Source: Annona cherimola
Taxonomy: Eukaryota > Streptophyta > Magnoliopsida > Magnoliales > Annonaceae
Reading direction: 5' to 3'
Length of the DNA stretch: 64,000 bases
Assembly: GCA_030490835.1 (NCBI GenBank)
Contig: CM059973.1
Span: forward strand, 50,720,008-50,784,007
The position numbers and the translations under genes are program-made. The notes beneath the pieces were generated by a model, which was not told the DNA's origin, made no database searches, and saw only the letters and a list, made by a program, of their open reading frames with translations. Shown piece after piece: positions 39,605 to 49,877 of this stretch (position 1 is its first letter; the number at the start of each line of letters is the position of its first letter).

Positions 39605-41129
39605 TGCTATGATCCAGTTTTCATCATCAAGGGCTTGGTCTATAGTGGATGGTTCAATTTTGGATACAAAGGCGTATTGTCCACAAATATTTTATTTTGA
39701 CCTTCTAGTCTTTACACCTTCATAGACATTCCTTATAACTTGTTCAATTGGATGGGCATTTTTGAACTTTAAATCAGTTGGAGGTTTATAAGAATTATTA
39801 CATTCACTTACCCTTTCCTCCATGGATTCTTCTTGCTTCTCCATATGTAATTTTGCAAGGCTACTTGTTATCTCATCTGCATCACTTAAATCATCTTTTC
39901 TTTTAAAACATGGGTTAAATTAATCAAAAACAACATGTATTGACTCTTCTACAACTTGGTTTCTTTTGTTAAAGACTCTATATGCTTTGCTATTTGATGA
40001 GTATCCAAGGAATATTGCCTCATCACTCTTAGCATCCAGTTTTCCCAAGTTGGTTTTTCCGTTGTTCAAAACATAACATGTGCAACCAAAAGCATGAAAA
40101 TAAGAAATATTTGATTTTCTTCCTTTCCATAGCTCATATGGGGTCTTTTTCAAGATAGCTCTAATGGTAACTCGATTCAATACATGACAAGCTGTACTTA
40201 CAGCTTCACTCCAAAATTTATTGGATAATTTACTCTCATTTAGCATTGTTCTAACCATCTCTTGTATGGTTCTATTTTTCCTTTCTACCACTCCATTTTG
40301 TTGTGGAGTTCTTGGTGCAGAAAATGTGTGGTGAATTCCTTTTTCATTACATAATTCTATGAAATATTTATTTTCAAACTCACCACCATGATCACTTCTA
40401 ATAGTCATAATAGTACATTATTTTTTATTTTGCACCAAGTTTACAAAAGTTGCAAACATAGAGAAGACTTCATCTTTGCTAGCTAAGAGAATTACCCATG
40501 TGAATCTTGAAAAATCATCAACTATTACAAACACATATTTCTTTTCACCAATGGTTAAAATGTTGAATGACCCATATAGATCCATGTGTAGCAATTCAAG
40601 TGGCCTAGTGGTGGAAATTTCCTTTTTGGTAGAGAAAGGCATTTTAGGTTGTTTTGACAATTGACATGCCTTGCAAATTTTATCTTTGTCATATTTCAAT
40701 TTAGGCAATCCTTCTACCAAACTCTTCTTCCATAGAGTCTTTATATTTGTCATGTTTATATGCCCAAGCCTCTTATGCCAAACCCATGGATCATTGTCAA
40801 TGGCCATTAGACATTGACCATCTAGTTCATCAAGTGAAACCAAATATACATTTCCATGTATTTTTCCACTAAATATGATATGTTCTCCATCAAATACATT
40901 ACATATAGATGATTCAAACACAACCTTGTATCCTTTGTCACATAATTGGCTAATATTCATTAAATTGTGCTTGAGTCCTTTAACAAATAAAACATCTTCC
41001 ATACATGCATTTGAAATACTATAAATGATTCCTTTACCTTTGATTTTACCTTTCTCATTATTTCCAAAAGCAACAGTTCCATCGTTGCAAGACTTGAGTT
41101 TATGAAATAAACTTCTTTCACTGGTCATA
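39605..41129 (-). pseudogene. copia integrase and pre-integrase zinc region
   Basis: From 41129 downward: SERSLFHKL just after the protease site, then a zinc-binding HHCC region (WHKRLGHINM ... CKACQLSKQPKMPF), the integrase core first Asp (LLHMDLYGSF), and after an in-frame TAA at 40418 the second Asp (IRSDHGGEF), PQQNGVVERKNRT with the catalytic Glu, and a C-terminal ELWKGRKSNISYFHAFGC segment down to 39920. 39919-39605 links to reverse transcriptase but needs a frame change. The DDE set is visible, but the frame is broken. Confidence 0.88.
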
Positions 41130-41995
41130 TGTGGAACCCTGACCGTATACGCGTTGTTTCGACTGTATACGCGTCATTTCGACATTTGTAATTTTGTAAT
41201 TATTTTATGAATAAATGAAAATTCATGAATTATATTAATGGATATGTGTATTGGACATTGAAATAATGCAATTAGGAATTTAACCCCGTAAATAGTGCAC
41301 GTGAATAGTGCACGTGAATAGTAACCAAGGACTAAGACCCGTGATTAAGAGTTAATCACTTGGATTAACTTAATCACAAAAAGACAAAATAGAGATTTAA
41401 TCACTACAAGACAAAATAGCAATTCTTTTGGATATTTTAATCCAAGTTTGGATTTTTATGGAAAAATAGAAAAAAATTCATAAATTGCAATCCGGGCGTC
41501 GGAATTCGATGAAATTTTTTATGGATGGTTAAAAATTCATGATGGACATGATGAATGGATCAAGATGTGATGAAAATCACAAATCAAAGGTCAAGATGAA
41601 ACGTCAAATGAAAAATCAAAAAGTAGCATTACTTTAATTAAATACTACTTTTGACTTTTTATAAAAAGTAAATAATAAAAAATAAAAAAAATTAAATGAA
41701 GTGCAGCAGCTGCAGGGGCGTGAGCAGGGGCATTTAATGGGCCATTTGACTTTAATCAATGGCTCAAAATCATCCAAATCCTAAATTAACGGTTTAGATT
41801 TAATTAGCTTAAAATTAATTAAATAAAAAAATAATAAAAATAGGTAAAAATAGGGCTGCATAGGGCTGCTGGAGCAGGCATAGGGTGGGCAGCTCTTGGC
41901 TCAATGCAATTTTTAAAATTAAAAAGAAATACCAATTTATAATTAAATACCTCAAAAGCAAGGGGGTAAATTCCAAATTCATGAAAAATCAAGCA

Positions 41996-42006
41996 CTATA
42001 AATAGG
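41996..42006 (+). promoter_or_regulatory. LTR TATA box
   Basis: CTATAAATAGG, followed about 60-150 bp later by a purine-rich leader and the GTAAGT donor at 42152. Confidence 0.6.
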
Positions 42007-42596
42007 GATCAAGGGGTGAACGACCAAGGCAGTCCCAAGCTTGAGCAAGAGCTCATTTGCCACCCCCAAACACGTTTTTTTCCCTTTAGAGAAAGAAGGA
42101 GAAAGTTAGAGAGAGAAAAGCGTGAGAAAAAGAGGCGTATCTCCGCTTCGGGTAAGTGATTTCTACCCAAATTTCTTTTGGATGTTAATTAGGGTAAAAG
42201 CATTCTTAGATAATGCCTAATCATGAGAAAATAAGTAAAGTTATAATGCTTAATTAGAATTATGCCAAAACATCAAAAATTTGGAGCGAAGATAACGCAA
42301 TAGGGAAGATAGCCTATGATATGTGAAAATAATGCTCCAAAAATGATAAATGATGATTTGGGATGTATGATTATGATAAATATGATGTTAGAATAATGAT
42401 ATATTAATTTCATGATTTTTGAAATTAAGGATTATGCTTAAGTGAATTTATGATGATTTTTAGTACATAGAGAAAATGATTTTTTTGGCCAAGTAAATGA
42501 GGATAAATTCAAAATATAAGAAATGTCCAATGATATACTAGGCATAAGGTATGTCATGGTATTTTTTATTTTTGAAAAAAATATCAATTTTTAAAA

Positions 42597-42728
42597 CCCA
42601 TGAACAGTAACCACGTCGCTGTGAACAGTAACCACGGGTGAACAGTGATTGCTACAGTGATTGCTACAGTAATCTGCTACAGTAATTTACTACAGTAATC
42701 TGCTACAGTGATTTGCTACAGTGAACAG
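42597..42728 (+). repeat. Short tandem repeats GAACAGTAACCACG and GCTACAGTAATCT
   Basis: Two or three GTGAACAGTAACCACG-like units are followed by seven or eight CTACAGT(A/G)AT(T/C)(T/G) units of about 13 bp. Related TAGTGCACGTGAA doublets occur near the LTR start (41295-41325). It is confined to this LTR copy. Confidence 0.85.
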
Positions 42729-42896
42729 CGTTATTTTGGAGAAAATTTGGAAATTAATATTTGAATATAAGTATGGAATTTTTGAAGAATTTATGGACAA
42801 AAATATCTATGTAAAGAAATAATGCCCAAATATTATAAAGCATACATGGGAAACAGCTTAAATAAAGAAAATGAAATATCCTTTGTCCTTGAATAG

Positions 42897-42935
42897 GAAA
42901 AGGAAAAGAGAAGGTCGAAGACACCTCCTAAGAAG
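42897..42935 (+). other. Conserved LTR mini-exon (39 nt)
   Basis: TTGAATAG then GAAAAGGAAAAGAG, ending AAGAAG before GTAAGCAAG. Confidence 0.5.
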
Positions 42936-43748
42936 GTAAGCAAGTTATATGTTTTGCAAATTATTTCCAAAATGCTTGAAATTGTTTGCAAGTTGCTTTA
43001 TGAAATTTATTTAAGGTTGGCCATACCTATAACTGCTTTACATGAACTGAAGTTTGTGAAATTGTTTATTAAATGCTTTTTATGAAATTATTTATGGTTT
43101 GCAAATATCATGTTGGCATGTGTATGAGAATGAGCATGTGCACGAGAAATAGGCCTTAGTCGAGGTAGTAAGCGGACCGGATGTCCCCCTCGCTATTGCC
43201 AAGTCGCTTAATAGGCCCAGGCCGGCGGCGACCTCCCTGAAATGGGAGCATGTATGGGATGGGCGCCTAGCTAGCGTTGCATCCAAAGGAATGTCATGAA
43301 TGCTATGTATGCATTGCATTTGCATTTTATGAAATGCATGAAAATGATTGAAAAATTATGTATAGCTTGCTTACTGAGTATTATTACTCACCCATGCTTT
43401 TTCAACAACAGACAGGAAATGATGATGAAGGCAGCATGCCAAGTGTTATGTAGTTTTTGATATAAATGATGTTTATGTAAACTTTATGTAAAGACAACGA
43501 TGATAATTTTGAGATGAAAAGGGAATATTTTTATTCCAATGAAAATGTTTATGGAATAGTTTTTTATCTTAACTGTGTTATGTGAAATATATTTCAAATT
43601 GGATGAATGATGGAAATTTTCCATGTATTGATGAAAAAAAAAAAAAAAGAATCCTGCCGTGTGATCAGGGCAACAATCCTGAGTCACGTTTACCAATCAA
43701 AACGATCCCGGAGTAAGGCTTCTAGGCACCTCGGTTCGGGGCGCCACA

Positions 43749-45032
43749 TCATATGCCTTGAGCAACCACTATCCATGAACCAAACGTTGTTTGCCTTTGC
43801 CTTGAAACATATCTGAAAAATGAACAAATAAATCTTATCTCTTTGGTACCCATTTTATGGGTCCATTTGGGTTAGTAAACTAATTTAATCTTTGTTGTTT
43901 TATCTTTGAAAGTCCAAATCTTGTGTTTCTTGGAACCCAAACTAATTTTGCACCATGGTCATATAGTTTCTTAAAGTTGCATCTATGAATTTTGTGACCC
44001 ATCTTGTTGCAAAAATTACAAGTCATTGGTAATCTAGGAGTAGGCCTCCAAGTATGTAGAGGTTCAAAAGTTGGCATTCTAGTCCACATAATATGTTTCC
44101 CTTTGGGCTTGTAGATAGGTGCAGTTTGATTTTTCCCAAGTGTTGGCACACATAATTTGCTACTTTCTCCTTGCTCAAATGTTGAGTATCCAAGACCTCT
44201 TTTATTGTTTTGAGAGGTCATGTTTAGAAACATTTTCACATTTTCTCCTGGATTAGAGAATTTAGCTAATGATTCATTTAAGGATTCATTCTCTTTTTCA
44301 ATTTTTCTACTTCCTTCAATAGTAGTTCATTTTCTTCTTTCAGTTTTGATGTACTTTCAGCTAGTTTTCCATTTACAATAATAATGGAATTGCATTGTTG
44401 TCTCTTCAGTGATAACTTGTTTCCTAGTTTTTTAATTTCCTCATATAATGAATCATATGCATGTTATAATTCTTCTAATTCAGCACATTTGAGACATTCT
44501 TAAATAGAAGAGTGAGTAGATTGAGAATAGCAAATTTTGAAAGTTACCTCTTCATTACTTGTGCACTTTGTTGAGGTGGTTTTCTCTTCCAAAACTTCCG
44601 TTGTGTTTAAACACAAAAATTTTTCTTCTTGCTCAATCCGCGCCATGCAGCATATTCTTGCACAATTTGCCGCTTCAAAATCATCGGTTGAGGAGCTACT
44701 TGTTGATGAAGTTTCTTCATTCACGTACATTCCTCTTCCCTTCGGCCTTTGGAATTTTCTGCTTTCATATCTTTCCTTCCTTTCTTGTTGATCCTTTGAT
44801 CTTTCTTCCGGTGTAGGACATTGAGCTTGCATATGTCCCATATCGCCGCATCTATAGCACTTTGTAGCCTCCTTCTTCTTCTCTTTTCGAGGTCTTTCTT
44901 TAAAATATTTGAAGTTCTTTTCTTTTCTCACAAACTTTCGAAATTTACGGGTAAGTAGAGCAATGTCTTCATCGTCATTGTGAGATGATGAGGTGGATTC
45001 ATTCGAGTTATGAGTGATTTTTAGTGCAATTG
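43749..45032 (-). pseudogene. copia gag C-terminal part and protease start
   Basis: On the minus strand: ALKITHNSNES (joining gag A across the solo LTR at 45033), a first zinc knuckle CYRCGDMGHMQAQC (about 44870-44820), an acidic/Ser-rich linker, a long charged region with stops, a second knuckle CNFCNKMGHKIHRC (about 44030-43985), VWVPRNT, and the aspartic protease triad D-S-G at 43773-43765. CCHC knuckles bind element RNA; D-S-G is the protease active site. Two knuckles far apart are unusual for copia outside the Sirevirus-like group. Confidence 0.85.
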
Positions 45033-46828
45033 TGTGGCGCCCCAGCCCGAGTGTCACATCCTTACCTCAGGATCTATCGATTGGTAAATGTGAATCAGGA
45101 TTGTTGCCCTGATCACGCGGCGGGTTCTTATTGCATATTTATCCACTTAAACCTAACTCCTTAGGAGCTTATATCGTTCCACTTTTTTCAACTTTCCATC
45201 AAATGCCTTTCTAGGCCATTATATCATTTGAGAATTACACATGTCATCTCATAATCTTCATACTTAACCATATCATGGTATTTTATGCCTTAGCATTTAC
45301 CCATAAAAATTTTTCGCCAATCCATTGGCATAAAACATAACATAATCCTTCTACAACATTGAATAACAATTTAATTGTTAACATTCATTTTAATTGTTAA
45401 CATTCATATAACCATTCAACCCTCAGGTTCATACACAGGTAACTCGTAGAAATCCATTCATCATTGAATCTCCACCTATGCTCCTTGCCTCCTTCCTTTC
45501 ACCTGTCTATGGGTTTGAAAAACAAAACGTGAGTCGAAACTCAGTAAGCAAGCTGTATATTTTGCAGGCAATCCATTTTGAAGGCATGTTTATTCAAAAA
45601 CATTTTTCTCCCTTCGGTAGAGACACTTATCAAGTGATCAACTACCTGTGGAGCAAAAACCTTTTCATAAACCTTTCATAAACATTTCATGAAAATCATT
45701 CATGAAAAACCATTCACATAAACCACTCGCAAACATTTCATAATCATTGGATGTACAAATTCATCATTTCTATTAATGATGTTATCCTTCATGTGAGGGT
45801 ACGCTAGCACGGGGAACATTATACCATGACATGTCCTTTCCATCCTTGGCGCCGGACCTTCCGACTTGGCAACGTCAAGGGGGACTCCTTGTCCACTTAC
45901 TACCTCGACTAGCCTACCTGATTTCCATTCCATGCATGTCCTTTAGTCACCCCGGCATTATATACCTCCTTACACATGGAACTTGTCATTCTCATGTAGA
46001 GAATTCTTTGCACCATCCCTTTCGAAATATCGTTTCAACGAAACATCGTATAAACTCATGTTTCAACACATTTCAAGCATAATTGCGAAACCATAGGCAA
46101 TCATTTATTTCAAAAGAAATAAACATTTCAATACACATATAAACAAGGAATGACCATCCTTAAACACTTTGTAATGAAAACTAAAATCATTTAGAAAGCT
46201 GCTTGCTTAGCTTCCCGTTTCGCTTATCCCTTTGCCTTTGCCTATACATATAAGAATGATATAACATTCATATATTTCCTTTGCTTGCATTCAACTCAGT
46301 TTTCCAACCCATTTGCATTAACATACATAATTCTTTCGACTTCTCAAGTCGTTATACCCATATAGCACATACTTATTGATGAGCTTTTACACACCCTATT
46401 TAATCCCATAAATAGGGTAATCATCCAATCGCTTAATCTTACTCACCCTAAGCAGATTTATAAATTCGAATTTTCAGCAATTAATCTCACTTTTCTTAAT
46501 CCAATCCATTCATAAAATTGGGCCCACCTTCGTGAGCTTACCTTTCAAATTTCATCGAAATCCACCTTGTAGGCGTAAAGTTATGAATTTTCTATCATTT
46601 TTTACCTTAATTCCAAAATTACACTTTAATCTCCATAAATTAAATCATGATTATTAACATGATTATTCATGACACCTTGTCACCCTTAAGTCCTCATTAA
46701 GCCCCTCGGGTCATACTGACTCACTTCGGGCTCTGGCGATTAAAATTTTAATCACCGTTTCCAATGGAAACCCTAATTCAAAATATCATAATGCACATAT
46801 TAAATCCTCCTTAGGTTGGGGTTTCACA
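45033..46828 (-). mobile_element. Solo gypsy LTR in copia gag, 1.8 kb
   Basis: Perfect TSDs AATTG (45028-45032, 46829-46833). The minus strand starts TGTGAAACCCCAACC and ends GGGGCGCCACA. It contains a mini-exon with a damaged donor (46241 downward; GCTAAG where others have GTAAG), a two-part hairpin (45616-45646), the GC-rich island (about 45790-45960), the hairpin TGAGT-TTCG-ACTCA (45530-45543) and the end block. It is about half the length of its relatives, so part of the LTR is deleted. The copia reading frame continues across it. Confidence 0.93.
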
Positions 46829-47376
46829 AATTGCTCTCTTTTCTTTGTGGTGATCTTCATTTCTTTTCTTGATTAGCTCATGTGACATTAGTGTGCTAAT
46901 AAGGTCTTCTAGCTTCAATGTATTCAAGTCCTTTACTTCTTCTATTGCAGTAATTTTTGGAGTCTACGATTCGGGTAGCGCCCTTAGAATTTTCATGACC
47001 TGTTCAGATTCAGAAATTGCCTTTCCAAGACCTTTCAAAGCATTAATAATTTTTGAGAATCTAGCAAACATTTCAGAAATATTTTCTGTATCTAGCATTC
47101 TAAAGCTTTCCAACTCTCCAATCAAAATATTTCTCCTTGTCCCTTGGACTTGAGAAGTTCCTTCATAGATAGATATTAATGTATCCCATATTTCTTTTGT
47201 CAAGAGGATACTCTATCATATTCAGAAGCGGTAAGATCACAAAACAGTGAGTTCATAGCTTTAGCGTTGCTCTTAACAGTTTTTACTTCTTCATCGGTCC
47301 ATTTGGAAGCTCTTTCATCGATTGGTAAAGTCACACCGTCTTGGATAGCAATCCAAGAGTCCATATCTATAGCCAT
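46829..47376 (-). pseudogene. copia gag, copy A (UBN2-type)
   Basis: Starts at the ATG at 47376 (MATD) and reads DSWIAIQDGVTL, ERASKWTDEE, NAKAMNSLFC, then after a break TKEIWDTLISIYEGTSQVQG, ILRALPES and, near the solo LTR, HELIKKRNEDHHKEKRA. This is the capsid-like gag domain of plant copia elements (UBN2 family). Relative to gag B it lacks seven bases at about 47203, which shifts the frame. Confidence 0.88.
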
Positions 47377-47527
47377 GATGAGTTATTTCATACGTAGCTT
47401 CCAATAGCCGAAATTGTTCCCATCAAACAATGGTGGCCTAGTAAAAGATTGGCCTTTGGTAAAAGCGGGAACGGAAGTAGATTAGGATGTCATATCAAAA
47501 GATCTCTTTGGTAAAACTCAAAGACCC

Positions 47528-47539
47528 GCTCTGATACCA
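47528..47539 (-). other. Primer-binding site, copia copy A
   Basis: Minus strand TGGTATCAGAGC, an exact initiator-Met tRNA primer site, two bases inside the LTR A end. Confidence 0.9.
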
Positions 47540-47541
47540 CT

Positions 47542-49224
47542 TATTGGTCCCGAATTAATGGCAATTACCCAAGAGGAGAGGGGTGAATTGGGTATTTAAA
47601 ATTTTTCAACTTAAATAGAAACTTTACCCCGGATTAATCTAGTCCCCTTTATGAAGAAACAAAATGGAAAGCAATATAGTGTAGAGAGCAGAAATGAATA
47701 TCAACACACAAGATTTTATAGTGGTTCGGGCAACCTCCCTACTCCACTCTTCCAAGCTCACACCTCTTGTGACTTGAGTTCCACTATGTATTTCACAAAT
47801 ACAACTAGAGCCACTGCTCTCTTCTAGATTCCAACTCTAGGGGGCATCAACAATTCACAGCACAAGTAGGTGACGAGTTCCACTCCAATCACACACTACT
47901 TTGCTTACACTTGATCCTAGTTACCCAAACTAAATCAAGTTCAATACAACAAGAAATAACAAAAGAGAGTTTCTACACGTTACTGTTGTGTAGAGGCAGA
48001 TTTGGCGCAGAGAAGAACTTGTAACGTAGGCTTAATGATTCGGCAGGCAGCTCTTGGCAGTTTGGAAGTAGAGTTCTTCTTCTATATGATGGCTTGATCA
48101 CTTAATGCTCTTAGAGATAGGAGTTATGCTCATTTAATAATTTCTCAGCTACCCTCCTCGTTCATATTGAATGCCTTATATAATTTGTGAGGGAATCCGA
48201 ACGTTTGGAAGTAGGTGGCGCGCATTTAATGCGCCAACGTTTGGAAATTTTCCGACCGTTGCGACCCAAGTCGCAGGTGGAGTCGACTTCGGGTGTGACT
48301 TCGGCTCTCCACAACTTCTTCAAGTTCCAATCTGGGTCGACTTGGTCCTCGAGTTGACCCAAGTCGTAGGTGAAGTCGACTTCTGGTGCGACTTCACTTC
48401 TTCAGTTTGCTAGTTGAACTTGAAATCCTTGGAATGCTTTGCTTGCTTGAATTTCTTCATGTTTGATTATTTTTCCCTTGATTATATCTTTTTCAACTCA
48501 GTATAATCATCCCAGCTTGATGTCCTTTTAGCTTCGTGACTTGCAAACTTTGAATCCTTGAAATCTTGAATATATGCATGAATAAGTTCAATATATATTT
48601 TGATTAGAATGGTTGAATTCATGCATCTTGCTTGCTTTAGACTTTGATTGGTCTTCATATGTTCCAAGTCGAATATCTAAGTCGACTTGGTCTTCAACTT
48701 GACTCAAGTCTACCTTGAAATCGACCTAATCCCCGACTTGACTTCTGAAGTTTCTGCCCTGTCCGATTGAAGTCGATGCTGGAGTCGACTTGGTCTGCGA
48801 CTTCACCCAAGTCGCATGCGAAGTCAACTTGGGGTGCGACTTCGATAGCTCTCGTTCTCGATTTCAACTCTGGACGAAAAACGACGCCTCCAAGTCGCTA
48901 CTGGAGTCGACTTGGTCTGCAACTTCGCCTCAAGTCGCAAGCGGAGTCGACTTGGGATGCGACTTCGGCACCTCTCATTCTTGATTTCAACTCTGGAAGG
49001 AAATGACGTCTTGAAGTCGCTGCTGGAGTTGACTTGGGGATCGACTTGGCCTAAGTCGATGCCTGAGTCAACTTGGAAATCGACTTGACTTGTCATGCTT
49101 CATATTCTTCAATTTTATAACCTTTAATCATTTCCACAAACACGTTAGTAATCAAAACTTACTCAAATTGATTTGTTTAATCATAAAAACATAGACTTGG
49201 CTTATTTTCCACATGTTTCCAACA
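47542..49224 (-). mobile_element. 5' LTR of copia copy A
   Basis: 1,683 bp. On the minus strand it starts TGTTGGAAACATG at 49224, right inside gag B, and ends GGGACCAATA (TG...CA end with one change). Palindrome array at about 48250-49090, then the TATA-like TTATATAAGG at about 48184. About as diverged from LTR B as the solo LTR at 17368 is. Confidence 0.9.
48250..49090 (-). repeat. AAGTCG/CGACTT palindrome array, LTR A
   Basis: Same AAGTCGCA-x-GGAGTCGACTTGG-x-TGCGACTT units as in the other copia LTRs, between the LTR start and its TATA box. Confidence 0.9.
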
Positions 49225-49727
49225 CTAATAAGATCTTCTAGCTTCAATGTGTTTAGGTCCTTGGCTTCTTCTATTGCAGTAATCTTTGGAGTCCAAGATT
49301 CTGGTAGAGCTCTTAAGATTTTCATGACTTGTTCAGATTCAGAAATAGCTTTTCCAAGATCTTTCAAAGCGTTAGTAATCTTAGAGAATCTAGCAAATAT
49401 TTCAGAAATATTTTCTGTTTCTAGCATTTTAAAGCTCTCCAATTCTCCAATCAAAATATTTCTCCTTGTCCCTTGGACTTGAGAAGTTCCTTCATAGATA
49501 GACGTTAATGTATCCCATATTTCTTTTGCAGTTAAACAAGAGGATACTCTATCATATTCGGAAGTCGTAAGAGCACAAAATAGTGAATTCATAGCTTTAG
49601 CATTGCTCTTTACAGTTTTTACTTCCTCATCGGTCCATTTGGAAGCTCTTTCATCAGTAGGCAAGGTTACACCCTCTTGGATTGCAATCCAAGAATCCGT
49701 ATCTGTAGCCATGATGAGTTGTTTCAT
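49225..49727 (-). pseudogene. copia gag, copy B, truncated
   Basis: An open frame from 49727 (a second start, MATDTDSW, lies five codons inside) with the full UBN2 core: WIAIQEGVTL, ERASKWTDEEVK, SLFCALTTSEYDRVSSC, TAKEIWDTLTSIYEG, RRNILIGELESF, ARFSKITNALKDLG, ILRALPESWTPKITAIEEAKD. It runs without a stop up to KLEDLIS, where LTR A is inserted. It is the best-preserved coding stretch of the copia material. Confidence 0.9.
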
Positions 49728-49863
49728 ACATAGCTTTCAATAGCCGAAATTGTTCCCATCAAACAATGGTGGCCTAGTAAAAGATTGGCTTTCGGCAAAA
49801 GCGAAAATGGAAGTAGATTGGGATGCTATATCAAAAGATCTCTTTGGTAAAACTCAACGACCT

Positions 49864-49875
49864 TCTCTGATACCA
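49864..49875 (-). other. Primer-binding site, copia copy B
   Basis: Minus strand TGGTATCAGAGA, 11 of 12 bases of the initiator-Met site, two bases inside the LTR B end. Confidence 0.85.
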
Positions 49876-49877
49876 CT

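Larger units (their letters stand above)
41130..43748 (+). mobile_element. Solo gypsy LTR in copia pol, 2.6 kb
   Basis: Perfect TSDs TCATA (41125-41129, 43749-43753). Starts TGTGGAACCCTGACC, ends GGTTCGGGGCGCCACA. It contains a TATA box (41996-42006), a donor CGG/GTAAGT at 42152, short repeats (42597-42728), the mini-exon 42897-42935, the GC-rich island (43140-43290), the hairpin TGAGTA-TTAT-TACTCA (43375-43390) and the end block. It splits the copia frame just after the protease active-site codons. Confidence 0.93.
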
